This document shows positions 51,541 to 60,924 of a stretch of 64,000 bases of DNA, one piece after another; the first letter of the stretch is position 1, and each line of letters begins with the position of its first letter. A program made the translations under genes and the position numbers. Origin of the DNA: Bradyrhizobium diazoefficiens USDA 110 (GTDB lineage Bacteria; Pseudomonadota; Alphaproteobacteria; Rhizobiales; Xanthobacteraceae); the NCBI RefSeq assembly GCF_000011365.1, contig NC_004463.1, positions 1,846,001 through 1,910,000 on the forward strand, in the 5' to 3' direction. The notes below the pieces were generated by a model. The model made no database searches, had not been told where the DNA came from, and saw nothing but the letters and a program-made list of their open reading frames with translations.

Positions 51541-52364
51541 TCGACCGCGGTCATGATCTTTCTATCGTGCGCCAGGCGAAGGTCCTGAAGCTGGCTCGCA
51601 GCACGGTCTACTATGAACCTCGGCCAGTTTCGGCCGAGGACCTTGCCTTGATGCGTCGGCTCGATGAGCTGCATCTCGATTATCCCTTCGCGGGAGCGCG
51701 TATGCTGCGATCGTTGCTGCGGCGGGAGGGGGTATACGCCGGTCGCCGCCACATCGCGACGCTGATGAAGCGCATGGGGATCGAGGCGGTCTATCGTCGC
51801 CCGAACACGAGCAAGCCGGCTCCGGGTCACAAGATCTACCCGTACTTGTTGCGCGGATTGAAGATCGAGCGGCCCGACCATGCGTGGGCAATGGACATCA
51901 CCTACATTCCGATGCGGCGTGGCTTCGTCTATCTCGCGGCGGTCGTCGATGTGTTCAGCCGACGGGTCCTGGCCCATCGCGTCTCGATCACAATGGAGGC
52001 GGCCTTCTGCGTCCAAGCGGTCCAGGAGGCGTTGGCGAAGCACGGCAGACCCGAGATTTTCAACACGGATCAGGGCAGCCAGTTCACCAGCCTCGAGTTC
52101 ACCGATGTGCTGCTGGACGCGAAGATCGCCATCAGCATGGACGGCAAGGGCGCCTGGCGCGACAACGTGTTTGTCGAGCGGCTCTGGCGCACGGTCAAAT
52201 ACGAAGAAGTTTATCTCCGCGCCTACGACAGCGTGTCCGAGGCGCGAGCGTCAATTGCCAAGTATCTGGCCTTCTACAATCAGGGACGCCCTCACTCGAG
52301 CCTTGACGGGCGCACGCCCGACGAGGCTTACTTCGGCACGCAAGCTATGGTGATGGCCGCATGA
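51537..52364 (+). CDS. IS3-family OrfB transposase (copy B)
   Basis: 275 residues, intact. HTH_21 region (RRLDELHLDYPFAGARMLRS), DDE core with HAWAMDITYIPM, FNTDQGSQFTS and WRDNVFVERLWRTVKYEEVY, and terminal HSSLDGRTPDEAYF. IS3 transposes by a circular intermediate made by the OrfAB fusion. Confidence 0.95.
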   Translation: MIDRGHDLSIVRQAKVLKLARSTVYYEPRPVSAEDLALMRRLDELHLDYPFAGARMLRSLLRREGVYAGRRHIATLMKRMGIEAVYRRPNTSKPAPGHKIYPYLLRGLKIERPDHAWAMDITYIPMRRGFVYLAAVVDVFSRRVLAHRVSITMEAAFCVQAVQEALAKHGRPEIFNTDQGSQFTSLEFTDVLLDAKIAISMDGKGAWRDNVFVERLWRTVKYEEVYLRAYDSVSEARASIAKYLAFYNQGRPHSSLDGRTPDEAYFGTQAMVMAA

Positions 52365-52647
52365 CCGTCGCCGACGATTTTGTCGTCGCTCTGGTCGGGC
52401 TACGCCCTCCCGACGCAACGACAAAATCGTAAAGCCCCGCGTTCAGCATAACCCGGCAGGAATCCACTTAAATCCAGCGCGGCGCTGTCCAAACAACCGG
52501 GGCCAGCTCTGAGTATGCCAGACGGGTCAACCCAAAGATTGACGTGCTTGTCGTTTCGGCTCGTACTGGCGAGGGCTTTGGCGCGCTCTACGCCTGGATC
52601 AACAGGCAGGCGCGCCGTCAGAGGCGCGCCTTAGAGGACGCAAGGCG

Positions 52648-54393
52648 ATGAGCGCCGCAGCCACCTGCGATCGAAAGCGACTGCGCGTGCGCGTGAGTGG
52701 AGCAGTGCAAGGGGTTGGCTTTCGTCCCTACGTCTATGGACTAGCCATGCGGTACGGATTGGCGGGATTTGTCATCAATGGTCCCGAGGGCGTTCTCATC
52801 GAGGTCGAGGGGCACCGTACGTCTGAGTTTATTGCCGCGTTGCCGCAGCGTGGAGAGGCTGGCCCGGTCATCGTTGTCACCAGTGCAAATCTCTACGGCG
52901 AACCCCTGCTGATCGATAACGTGGAGGCGTTGAGACAGCTCAAGGGGGTCGCCGACCTGGTCGTGACCCATGATCGCGATATCTTGGCGTGCGCTGATGA
53001 TTCCGTGGTTTCGGTGGCCGCTGGCCGGGACCAATTCATCCGTCGTGCTCGCGGCTATGTTCCCGAGCCAATTCGGCTTGCAAGGTCTGTCCCGCCCGTG
53101 CTCGCCGTCGGCGGGATACTGAAGTCGACCGTCACCATCACGCGGGACGACCAAGCGTTCGTCTCTCAGCATATTGGCGATCTAAATACGGCCGAAAGCA
53201 TCCGTGCGTTCGAGAAGACGATCCGGCACCTCACATCGAGCCTCGGCGTGGAGCCTGTCGCCGTCGCCCATGATTTGCATCCCGATATGGCTTCTACCCG
53301 GTTTGCGGAAGCAAATGCTCGCGCGCTAGTCGCGGTTCAGCATCACCATGCACACGCTGCCGCAGTAATCGCTGAGCACGGCCATGCGGGACCTGCGCTT
53401 GCCCTGGTGCTCGATGGCCATGGCTTTGGCTCCGACGGCGGTAACTGGGGTGGCGAATTATTGTTGTGCGAAGAGACGTCGTCCCAGCGCATCGGGCACT
53501 TAGCGCCCCTGCAGATACCGGGTGGAGATCGTGCAGCCCGCGAGCCGTGGCGCATGGCCAGCGCAGTATTACACGGGCTCGGCCGGGGTAACGAAATCGG
53601 GCAGCGCTTTGCCGCGCAGCGGCAAGCCGGCTGTCTGTCGGACTTGCTCGATCAGCCGGGCGGGACCACCACGACCAGTGCGGGACGGTTGTTCGACGCG
53701 GCAGCGGCGCTGCTAGGTATTGCGAATCTGCAGAGCTATGACGGCGAAGCAGCGTTGAAGCTCGAAGCGCTGGTGCGGGGTACTACGATTCTGGAAGCCG
53801 GCTGGACGATCGAGGGCGGCGTGCTGTCCCTTGGTCCGCTATTTTCACGTTTGATTGCTGATGACATTGACGCTGCCGGAGGAGCCGGGCTGTTTCATGG
53901 CACGTTAGCCGCTGCCTGCGTTGACTGGGTCACACGCTCTGCGCGGACAACCGGCATCAATACCGTGGTTCTGAGCGGCGGCTGCTTCCTGAACGCGGTG
54001 CTGGCGGACAAAATCCCGCGGGGGTGCAGCGATGCCGGTCTTACCCCCCTGGTACCGCGACGGCTGCCGCCCAATGACGGCGGTTTGAGCCTCGGCCAGG
54101 CCTGGATTGCGGCTCTAAAGATTGCTCAACAGCCGCCCGCCGGGCAGGAGCTGCCTGATATGTGTCTTTCGGTTCCGGCAAAGATCGCGAAAATTCTTCC
54201 CAACGAAATGGCCCTCGTGTTCATCGATGGCGTCAACCTGGAGATATCGATTGCCCTCCTCGACGAGCTCGACGTCGGCGATTTCGTCCTGGTCCATGTC
54301 GGCTATGCGCTCGCTAAGATCGATCCGGCGGAAGCCAAGCGCACGCTAGAGCTCCTGCAGGAGCTAGGCGCTGCGAAGGAATGCCGATCGTGA
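52648..54393 (+). CDS. hypF: HypF with internal deletion, reading in frame into HypC
   Basis: 581 codons. Residues 1-65: acylphosphatase domain ([19 protein letters not shown]). At about residue 70 it jumps to the end of the YrdC-like domain ([19 protein letters not shown]). The zinc fingers and most of YrdC (roughly 270 residues in normal ~750-residue HypF) are missing, without a frameshift. The Kae1-like carbamoyltransferase half is present ([58 protein letters not shown]). No stop separates it from HypC (from residue 505). HypF makes the CN ligands from carbamoyl phosphate, and without YrdC, adenylation should fail. Confidence 0.88.
   Translation: MSAAATCDRKRLRVRVSGAVQGVGFRPYVYGLAMRYGLAGFVINGPEGVLIEVEGHRTSEFIAALPQRGEAGPVIVVTSANLYGEPLLIDNVEALRQLKGVADLVVTHDRDILACADDSVVSVAAGRDQFIRRARGYVPEPIRLARSVPPVLAVGGILKSTVTITRDDQAFVSQHIGDLNTAESIRAFEKTIRHLTSSLGVEPVAVAHDLHPDMASTRFAEANARALVAVQHHHAHAAAVIAEHGHAGPALALVLDGHGFGSDGGNWGGELLLCEETSSQRIGHLAPLQIPGGDRAAREPWRMASAVLHGLGRGNEIGQRFAAQRQAGCLSDLLDQPGGTTTTSAGRLFDAAAALLGIANLQSYDGEAALKLEALVRGTTILEAGWTIEGGVLSLGPLFSRLIADDIDAAGGAGLFHGTLAAACVDWVTRSARTTGINTVVLSGGCFLNAVLADKIPRGCSDAGLTPLVPRRLPPNDGGLSLGQAWIAALKIAQQPPAGQELPDMCLSVPAKIAKILPNEMALVFIDGVNLEISIALLDELDVGDFVLVHVGYALAKIDPAEAKRTLELLQELGAAKECRS
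54160..54393 (+). CDS. hypC: Hydrogenase maturation chaperone HypC
   Basis: 77 residues, [20 protein letters not shown], with invariant Cys2. It has its own RBS (CAGGAG, 9 bp before the ATG), so it can be made independently although hypF reads through in the same frame. HypC carries the Fe(CN)2CO precursor with HypD. It overlaps hypD by 13 bp. Confidence 0.85.
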   Translation: MCLSVPAKIAKILPNEMALVFIDGVNLEISIALLDELDVGDFVLVHVGYALAKIDPAEAKRTLELLQELGAAKECRS

Positions 54394-55532
54394 AATATTC
54401 CAGCGAATTTCGCGACAAGACTATCGCGCAGGGACTTGCGCGAGCAATTGACGCTGAGGTCAGTTCACAACGAGCCTACCGGTTCGTGGAATTTTGCGGT
54501 GGACACACTCATGCAATCTCCCGCTACGGTCTTGAGGATCTGCTGCCCGCGAACGTTCGGATGATCCACGGGCCCGGTTGTCCCGTCTGCGTTCTGCCGG
54601 CGAGCCGTATCGACATGGCGATCCGGCTCGCCGAGCGGCCAGAGGTCATTCTGTGCGTCTACGGCGACCTGATGCGCGCGCCTGGGTCGCAAGGGCAGTC
54701 CCTGTTGCTTGCCAAAGCGCTGGGTGCCCACATTCGGATGGTCTACTCGACCCTCGACGCTATCCGGCTCGCCGAACAGACGCCGGGCCGCGAAGTGGTC
54801 TTCTTTGCCATCGGATTTGAGACCACGACGCCCCCGACGGCGGTCATGATCAGGATTGCCGAGCACAAGCGGCTCGAGGGCCTTAGCGTGTTCTGCAATC
54901 ACGTTCTTACGCCCTCTGCGATGCACCGCATTCTCGAGAACCCGAAGATCCGCAACACGGGCGGGGTCCCCATTGACGGCTTCATCGGGCCTGCACATGT
55001 CAGCACCATTGTCGGTACGCAGCCTTACGAGCCCATGGCGGAACAATTCGAGAAGCCGATCGTGGTCGCCGGATTTGAACCCCTCGACGTGCTGCAGGCT
55101 GTCCTGATGCTGGTGCGGCAAGTGAACCAAAACCGCCACGAGGTGGAAAACCAATACAGCCGTGCAGTGACACGCGAAGGCAACCGGCGCGCCAAGGAGG
55201 AGGTCTCGCAGGTCTTCGAGCTGCGTGAGCAGTTTGAATGGCGCGGGCTTGGACTGGTACCCAACAGCGGACTGAAGCTGAAGCAATCATATGCAAAATT
55301 CGACGCCGAGACGCGCTTTGCGATCCATGACCTGCGTGTCGCAGACAATCCGGCCTGCGAATGCTGCGCGATCCTGCGTGGCGCCAAACGGCCGATCGAT
55401 TGCAAGTTGTTTGGCAATATCTGCACGCCGGAAACGCCCATAGGAGCCTGCATGGTGTCATCAGAAGGAGCTTGTGCGGCGTATTGGACCTATCGCCGAG
55501 TTCGCGATGAGCAGGCGAGGCAGACGTCATGA
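54381..55532 (+). CDS. hypD: Hydrogenase maturation protein HypD
   Basis: 383 residues, intact. Conserved motifs: FVEFCGGHTHAISRYG, IHGPGCPVCVLP, FFAIGFETTTPPTA, FCNHVLTP, GFIGPAHVSTIVG, and C-terminal Cys for the [4Fe-4S] cluster (NPACECCAILRGAKRPIDCK, CTPETPIGACMVSSEGACAA). It assembles Fe(CN)2CO with HypC. It overlaps hypE by 4 bp. Confidence 0.95.
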   Translation: MPIVKYSSEFRDKTIAQGLARAIDAEVSSQRAYRFVEFCGGHTHAISRYGLEDLLPANVRMIHGPGCPVCVLPASRIDMAIRLAERPEVILCVYGDLMRAPGSQGQSLLLAKALGAHIRMVYSTLDAIRLAEQTPGREVVFFAIGFETTTPPTAVMIRIAEHKRLEGLSVFCNHVLTPSAMHRILENPKIRNTGGVPIDGFIGPAHVSTIVGTQPYEPMAEQFEKPIVVAGFEPLDVLQAVLMLVRQVNQNRHEVENQYSRAVTREGNRRAKEEVSQVFELREQFEWRGLGLVPNSGLKLKQSYAKFDAETRFAIHDLRVADNPACECCAILRGAKRPIDCKLFGNICTPETPIGACMVSSEGACAAYWTYRRVRDEQARQTS

Positions 55533-56575
55533 GCGTGAAAGCCTATCAACGCAAGCTCGATGTGGAGAACGGACGCGTTGAACTTTCCCACGGGGCCGGA
55601 GGCCGTGCCATGGCACAGCTAATCTCCGGCCTCTTTCATCAGGCCTTCGGTAATGAATGGCTCGCCGGCTCCAATGATCAGTCGGCGTTCGATGTTACCG
55701 CAGGCAGGATGGTGATGACGACTGATGGCTATGTGATTTCGCCACTGTTCTTTCCTGGCGGCAACATCGGGTCATTGGCTGTGCACGGCACGATTAATGA
55801 CATCGCGATGTCCGGTGCGCGTCCTCTCTATTTGTCGGCCAGCTTTATCATCGAGGAGGGTTTCCGGTTTTCGGATCTCAAGACGATCGCGGAGTCGATG
55901 GGCGCGGCGGCATGTGCCGCCGGCGTCTATATCATTGCCGGGGATACCAAGGTGGTCGAGCGTGGCAAGGCGGACGGTCTGTTCATCTCTATGACCGGGA
56001 TCGGGCTGGTGGCCGATGGGCTCGATCTTTCCGCTGACAAGGCAAAGGTCGGGGACCGTGTGCTGCTGTCCGGTAGCCTCGGTGATCATGGGGTGGCGAT
56101 CATGTCAAAGCGTCAGAACGTTGCATTTCAAACCGAAATCGTCTCCGACTCAGCAGCGTTGCATAGTCTCGCTGCGGCCATGGTTGCCGCTGGCGGTGGC
56201 GGCATCCGGGTAATGCGCGACCCTACGCGCGGCGGGCTCGCTGCGGCTCTCAATGAGATCGCGCTTCAATCAGAGCTCGGCTTCCATCTGCAGGAATCGA
56301 TGATTCCGGTGAAGCCTGCGGTTGCGGCTACCTGCGAACTGCTTGGACTCGAACCGATCCATGTTGCCAACGAAGGCAAGCTCGTCGCGATCGTGGCGCC
56401 GGATTCTGCCGATGCCGTTCTCGCAGCCATGAAGGCGCACCCCCTCGGGTCCAATGCGGCCGATATCGGTGAGGCGGTGGCTGACGATCACAAATTTGTG
56501 CAGATGACGACCGATTTCGGCGGCCGGCGAATCGTCGACTGGCTGTGGGGGGAACAATTGCCTCGGATCTGTTGA
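55529..56575 (+). CDS. hypE: Carbamoyl dehydratase HypE
   Basis: 348 residues, intact PurM-like ATPase. VELSHGAGGRAMAQLI, DGYVISPLFFPGGNIG, AGDTKVVERGKADG and RDPTRGGLAAALNEIA are the ATP-binding motifs. It ends PRIC, the C-terminal Cys that carries the thiocarbamoyl/thiocyanate made with HypF. Its partner HypF is damaged here. Confidence 0.95.
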   Translation: MSVKAYQRKLDVENGRVELSHGAGGRAMAQLISGLFHQAFGNEWLAGSNDQSAFDVTAGRMVMTTDGYVISPLFFPGGNIGSLAVHGTINDIAMSGARPLYLSASFIIEEGFRFSDLKTIAESMGAAACAAGVYIIAGDTKVVERGKADGLFISMTGIGLVADGLDLSADKAKVGDRVLLSGSLGDHGVAIMSKRQNVAFQTEIVSDSAALHSLAAAMVAAGGGGIRVMRDPTRGGLAAALNEIALQSELGFHLQESMIPVKPAVAATCELLGLEPIHVANEGKLVAIVAPDSADAVLAAMKAHPLGSNAADIGEAVADDHKFVQMTTDFGGRRIVDWLWGEQLPRIC

Positions 56576-56959
56576 ACAGGCTGCGCAACGTCCATTTCTT
56601 GGCCGCCATTTACTGACAACGCCATTAGCCCTCAGCTCAACAAGCGTTTCGCTTGATAGGCAATCCTACCTAATTGGCAAATTGCTGTCTTTGCTGCTTG
56701 AGGAGTTCGGCGAGGCTGGATTTCGGTTGTTGGCTTTTCTGCGGGCCGCGACTGCAATTCGGAACGATTCACCGGCATCGCGCAGTTTTCGACGGCTAAG
56801 TTCAGCGAACAGGATCACACGATCTACCCAGCACCCCTGGGTTTGAAATCCTGCGAAGCCTCGCAAATATCGCTGAATTCCTGCGCCATTTTGCCCGGCT
56901 GCGTCGCGATATCGCTGCGCGCTTCCGATAAGAAGGCGCGTCAGGCAGGGAGTATTCAA
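56576..56959. other. Gap between hypE and ald
   Basis: About 380 bp. No hairpin with a T-run and no clear -24/-12 site was found. The minus-strand frame reading AELSRRKLRDAGESFRIAVA is not recognised. It presumably holds the ald promoter. Confidence 0.4.
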
Positions 56960-58072
56960 ATGAAGGTCGGAGTTCCAAAGGAAATCAAGGCGCACGAATA
57001 TCGCGTGGGCCTTACCCCAGGAGCTGCCCGTGAATACGTGGCAGCGGGCCACCGCGTGATGATCGAGACCAATGCCGGCGCTGGCATTGGTGCAACCGAT
57101 GGCGATTATCGCAATGCCGGCGCAACGATCTTAACTTCGGCAGCTGAGGTATTCGCATCGAGCGAGATGATCGTAAAGGTCAAGGAGCCTCAGCCGGCCG
57201 AATGGTCCCAGCTGCGTGAGGATCAAATCCTGTTCACCTATTTGCACTTGGCCCCGGACCCGGAACAGGCTGCCGGCCTCTTGAAATCTGGATGCATTGC
57301 AATCGCCTATGAGACCGTAACTGATGCTCATGGTGGTCTTCCACTGCTGGCGCCGATGAGCGAGGTCGCGGGCAGGCTTTCGATCGAAGCGGCGGGTAGC
57401 GCTCTAAAGCGGAGTACAGGGGGGCGAGGGCTGCTGATCGGTGGGGTGCCCGGGGTTCAGCCTGCCCGAATCGTGGTGATTGGAGGTGGGGTCGTCGGTA
57501 CGCACGCCGCGCGCATGGCGGCTGGTCTGGGCGCAGAGGTGACCATCATCGATCGTTCGATCATCCGGCTCCGTGAGCTGGACGAGCTATTCGAAGGACG
57601 GGTTCGCACTAGGTTTTCGACCATCGAATCCGTGGAGGAAGAGGTATTTGCGGCGGACGTGGTGATTGGTGCGGTGCTCGTCCCAGGGGCAAGCGCTCCG
57701 AAGCTGGTCCGCCGGAGCATGCTGAGCTCAATGCGCAAGAGAGCCGTACTCGTGGACGTCGCTATCGATCAGGGCGGCTGCTTTGAGACATCGCGCCCAA
57801 CCACTCACGCTGATCCAACATACGAAGTAGATGGCATCATTCATTATTGTGTGGCCAATATGCCGGGTGCCGTGCCGCTAACCTCGAGCCAGGCACTGAA
57901 TAACGCGACCCTGCCGTTTGGTTTGGCTCTGGCCAACAAGGGTTTTTCCGCCGTACTCGAGAATCCACATCTGCGCGCAGGCCTCAACGTCCATCGGGGC
58001 CGGCTAACATACAAGGCGGTGGCCGAGAGCCTCGGGCTGCCCTTCTCCCCGATCGAACAGGCTGCGGCCTGA
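56960..58072 (+). CDS. ald: Alanine dehydrogenase
   Basis: 370 residues, the family length. It interconverts pyruvate + NH4+ + NADH with L-alanine. N-terminal MKVGVPKEIKAHEYRVGLTP. Catalytic His is in TYLHLAPD, Rossmann motif is VVIGGGVVGTHAARMAAGLG, and VDVAIDQGGCFETSRPTTH is the substrate-domain signature. Alanine is one form in which bacteroids can export fixed nitrogen. The Met at 56960 is chosen over the upstream Met at 56843 because family proteins begin at MKVG and AGGGAG precedes it. A strong terminator follows. Confidence 0.93.
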   Translation: MKVGVPKEIKAHEYRVGLTPGAAREYVAAGHRVMIETNAGAGIGATDGDYRNAGATILTSAAEVFASSEMIVKVKEPQPAEWSQLREDQILFTYLHLAPDPEQAAGLLKSGCIAIAYETVTDAHGGLPLLAPMSEVAGRLSIEAAGSALKRSTGGRGLLIGGVPGVQPARIVVIGGGVVGTHAARMAAGLGAEVTIIDRSIIRLRELDELFEGRVRTRFSTIESVEEEVFAADVVIGAVLVPGASAPKLVRRSMLSSMRKRAVLVDVAIDQGGCFETSRPTTHADPTYEVDGIIHYCVANMPGAVPLTSSQALNNATLPFGLALANKGFSAVLENPHLRAGLNVHRGRLTYKAVAESLGLPFSPIEQAAA

Positions 58073-58110
58073 TCCCAGAGGCCCTCATGGGCGTTTCCTC
58101 CCTGACTAAG

Positions 58111-58137
58111 GCCACCCTTCGGGGTGGCTCTTTTTTT
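58111..58137 (+). terminator. Rho-independent terminator after ald
   Basis: GCCACCC-TTCG-GGGTGGC hairpin followed by a T-run (CTTTTTTT). A textbook intrinsic terminator 40 bp after the ald stop. Confidence 0.95.
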
Positions 58138-58140
58138 CGG

Positions 58141-58473
58141 CTATTAATCAACTGACCTCCGCCAGTATTGATTAGGAGTGCGGAACGAAGCAGAGGATCA
58201 CCGGACGAACGCCTGCCTCAACCGCCGCCAGGATAGGGAGACGATGTACCTTCCGGTCCCATTGAGTGAAGCCGACAAGATGCGCCGCGGGCGACCTGAT
58301 ACTTGCCCGGACAGCTCCATGATGTCGCGACACATCGATCATAGCCGCGGCAGGCGGCCTTAAGGATCTCGGATCGTTCCCTAATGCTGGAGAAGGTGGT
58401 TTACCTGATCGCTGACGGCCGTGACACCGATCATGCGCAAACCACAGGATCGAGATCAGATTGTCATGTTCGT
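58141..58473. other. Gap between ald terminator and ferredoxin promoter
   Basis: No gene recognised. Two short plus-strand frames lack RBS and motifs. Confidence 0.4.
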
Positions 58474-58489
58474 TGTAGGATTTGCGACA
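58474..58489 (+). promoter_or_regulatory. NifA upstream activator site for the ferredoxin gene
   Basis: TGT-AGGATTTGCG-ACA fits TGT-N10-ACA exactly. It is centred about 70 bp before the -24 element. Confidence 0.65.
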
Positions 58490-58550
58490 CCGTATCGGGT
58501 CGGCGACCTGCGTTATCGAAATTTCTTCAGATGAATCAAGCTCAAGATGT

Positions 58551-58566
58551 CTGGCACAAGACTTGA
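58551..58566 (+). promoter_or_regulatory. Sigma-54-like promoter with imperfect -12
   Basis: TGGCACAAGACTTGAT. The -24 half (TGGCAC) is perfect, and the -12 half has GA where GC is normal (TTGAT for TTGCT). Spacing is correct. ATG 45 bp downstream. Confidence 0.5.
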
Positions 58567-58610
58567 TAGCAAGAAACTGTTCCGCACCTTTTGCTTATGG
58601 AATAGCACTG

Positions 58611-58805
58611 ATGGCCTACAAGATAATCGCATCCCAATGCACGGTCTGCGGTGCGTGCGAGTTCGAGTGTCCCAATGCCGCGATTAGCCTGAAGAACGAC
58701 ATCTATGTGATCAATCCGTCCCAGTGTACCCAATGTGAGGGGCATTCTGACGCGCCAAAGTGCGCCGTGGTTTGCCCCGTGCCAGATACTTGCGTGCCCG
58801 CATAG
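58611..58805 (+). CDS. fdxN: 2[4Fe-4S] ferredoxin (FdxN type)
   Basis: 64 residues. First cluster [12 protein letters not shown]; second cluster [18 protein letters not shown], with the eight-residue insertion typical of rhizobial nif-linked ferredoxins. A likely electron donor for nitrogenase or for NifB-type FeMo-co synthesis. The Met at 58611 ([20 protein letters not shown]) is chosen from family alignment. A NifA site and a -24/-12-like promoter lie upstream. It may equally be called frxA-like. IS630 copy C is inserted 100 bp downstream. Confidence 0.88.
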   Translation: MAYKIIASQCTVCGACEFECPNAAISLKNDIYVINPSQCTQCEGHSDAPKCAVVCPVPDTCVPA

Positions 58806-58905
58806 GAGCGGCAGCCGATGAGAGGGGCTCCTGCACGAAGCATGATGAAGATAATATCCAAAACAGCCGCCTTTGCGACCCGTCTCCCGTTTTCCTCGCT
58901 CGCTA

Positions 58906-60023
58906 GTACCCACTTTTCTTGGAACGTGAGTCGTGATTCAAGGTCGGGATGATACCCGAAGCAAGAGAAGTCCACCTTTCGAGGAAAGATCGCAAGGTGC
59001 TTGAGGCGTGCTGTCGCTCACCGGTGACGTTGCAGCGCGATTTGAAGCGGGCGCGGATAGTTCTGTTGGCGGCGGATGGGCGCAGCACCCGGTCGATCGC
59101 CAAGGAAGTTGGGGTCCAGCCGCGGATTGTCAGCCTTTGGCGGCATCGCTATGCCGACCATGGCCTTGAAGGGCTGCAAGACAAGCCGCGGCCTGGCAAG
59201 CAGCCGATCTATACGAAGACGACCGACAAGCGGATTCTGAAGCTGCTGGATAAGCCGCCACCGCAAGGGTTTGCGCGCTGGACCGGCCCCCTGCTGGCCG
59301 AGGCGCTGGGCGATGTCGATGTCCAATATGTCTGGCGGTTCCTGCGCAGCCACAAGATTGACCTGGTGGCTCGCAAGTCCTGGTGCGAGAGCAACGACCC
59401 GAACTTTACGGCCAAAGCCGCCGATGTTGTCGGCCTCTATGTCGCGCCGCCGGCGAAGGCCATTGTGCTGTGCGTGGACGAGAAGCCCTCGATCCAGGCT
59501 TTGGAGCGAGCGCAGGGTTATCTGAAGTTGCCCAGTGGCCGCGCCTTAACCGGCCAAAGCCACGATTACAAGCGGCATGGCACCACAACATTGTTTGCGG
59601 CGCTCGAAGTCGCCACCGGAAAGATCATCGCGACCCATTCAAAACGCCGGCGCCGCGTCGAGTTTCTCGATTTCATGAACAGCGTCACCGCGGCTTTTCC
59701 GAACCGCAAGCTTCACGTCATCCTCGACAACCTCAACACCCATAAAAAGAACGAGGACTGGCTCAAGGCCCACCCCAACGTGCAATTTCATTTCACGCCG
59801 ACAAGTGCGCCATGGCTCAATCAGGTCGAAGTATGGTTTTCCATCTTGCAGGGGCAGTCGCTCAGCGGCACCTCCTTCACGAGCCTCAAGCAGCTTCAGG
59901 AACACATCGATGCCTACGTCAACGCATACAACGACAGAGCCGAGCCCTTCGTCTGGACCAAGAAAAAGGTCCGTCAACGCCGTTTCAAAGGCCGCCGTAT
60001 CACTCAGCTCTGATTCCGGGGAC
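58906..60023 (+). mobile_element. IS630-family element, copy C
   Basis: 1118 bp, left end GTACCC, right end GGGGAC (one base changed from GGGTAC), TA on both sides and CTAG as target. It sits between the ferredoxin gene and nifD. Confidence 0.93.
58949..60013 (+). CDS. IS630-family transposase (copy C)
   Basis: 354 residues, as copy A but with three substitutions: N to S (KLPSGRAL), T to A (VTAAFPNRK) and S to P (TSAPWLNQ). The last lies next to the catalytic Glu loop and could weaken activity. Confidence 0.93.
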   Translation: MIPEAREVHLSRKDRKVLEACCRSPVTLQRDLKRARIVLLAADGRSTRSIAKEVGVQPRIVSLWRHRYADHGLEGLQDKPRPGKQPIYTKTTDKRILKLLDKPPPQGFARWTGPLLAEALGDVDVQYVWRFLRSHKIDLVARKSWCESNDPNFTAKAADVVGLYVAPPAKAIVLCVDEKPSIQALERAQGYLKLPSGRALTGQSHDYKRHGTTTLFAALEVATGKIIATHSKRRRRVEFLDFMNSVTAAFPNRKLHVILDNLNTHKKNEDWLKAHPNVQFHFTPTSAPWLNQVEVWFSILQGQSLSGTSFTSLKQLQEHIDAYVNAYNDRAEPFVWTKKKVRQRRFKGRRITQL

Positions 60024-60189
60024 TAGCCCCGTGTTCGAAGAGAGCTGGCCCCGGTTGTTTGGACAGCGCCCCGCTGGATTTAAGTGGATTCCTGCCGGGT
60101 TATGCTGAACGCGGGGCTTTACGATTTTGTCGTTGCGTCGGGAGGGCGTAGCCCGACCAGAGCGACGACAAAATCGTCGGCGACGGTCA

Positions 60190-60924
60190 TGCGGCCATTG
60201 CGGAGATAAACTTCTTCGTATTTGACCGTGCGCCAGAGCCGCTCGACAAACACGTTGTCGCGCCAGGCGCCCTTGCCGTCCAACGCGCCTAGTCGTCGGG
60301 CGCGTCCCCTAGCCACAACGCAATGCTGATGGCGATCTTCGCGTCCAGCAGCACATCGGTGAACTCGAGGCTGGTGAACTGGCTGCCCTGGTCCGTGTTG
60401 AAAATCGCGGGCCTGCCGTGCTTCGCCAACGCCTCCTGGACCGCTTCGACGCAGAAGGCCGCCTCCATTGTGATCGAGACGCGATGGGCCAGGACCCGTC
60501 GGCTGAACACATCGACGACCGCCGCGAGATAGACGAAGCCACGCCGCATCGGAATGTAGGTGATGTCCATTGCCCACGCATGGTCGGGCCGCTCGATCTT
60601 CAATCCGCGCAACAGGTACGGGTAGATCTTGTGACCCGGAGCCGGCTTGCTCGTGTTCGGGCGACGATAGACCGCCTCGATCCCCATGCGCTTCATCAGC
60701 GTCGCGACGTGGCGGCGACCGGCGTATACGCCCTCCCGCCGCAGCAACGATCGCAGCATACGCGCTCCCGCGAAGGGATAATCGAGATGCAGCTCATCGA
60801 GCCGACGCATCAAGGCAAGGTCCTCGGCCGAAACTGGCCGAGGTTCATAGTAGACCGTGCTGCGAGCCAGCTTCAGGACCTTCGCCTGGCGCACGATAGA
60901 AAGATCATGACCGCGGTCGATCAT
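60190..60924 (-). pseudogene. IS3-family OrfB (copy C), disrupted
   Basis: Matches the OrfB at 51537 through DVLLDAKIAIS, then an insertion brings a stop (LWLGDAPDD). DGKGAWRDNVFVERLWRTVK resumes afterwards, then jumps from EEVYLR to the post-orfB sequence (NGRMTVADDFVVALVG). The final Glu region survives but the C-terminus is lost. Confidence 0.85.

Larger units (their letters stand above)
51147..52510 (+). mobile_element. IS3-family element, complete copy B
   Basis: 1364 bp. Ends AGAGCTGGCC...GGCCAGCTCT, with a 3-bp target duplication GAG (51144-51146 and 52511-52513), which is the IS3 size. It is inserted within hypB. Another copy (altered) lies at 60041-61314 and a fragment at 1-307. Its right end holds the palindromic GGGCTACGCCCTCCCGAC also seen near 24940. 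Confidence 0.95.
50386..52651 (+). pseudogene. hypB: Ni-insertion GTPase HypB, frameshifted and split by IS3
   Basis: N-terminal [10 protein letters not shown] (CxxCGC Ni site), a short His-bearing stretch, then the G domain with P-loop [13 protein letters not shown]. At about 50800 one base is missing in ATCGAAGCGACCAG (expected IEGDQQTSND) and the frame shifts. [34 protein letters not shown] and [14 protein letters not shown] are read in the new frame to 51146. IS3 follows (51147-52510), then the 3' end resumes ([20 protein letters not shown] to ALEDARR, stop 52649-52651). Joining the flanks through one GAG restores [11 protein letters not shown]. The stop overlaps the hypF start. Confidence 0.9.

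Noticed and set aside
58178..58566. Two short plus-strand frames between ald and the ferredoxin gene
   Set aside because: No RBS or motif, and the second overlaps the NifA site and promoter.
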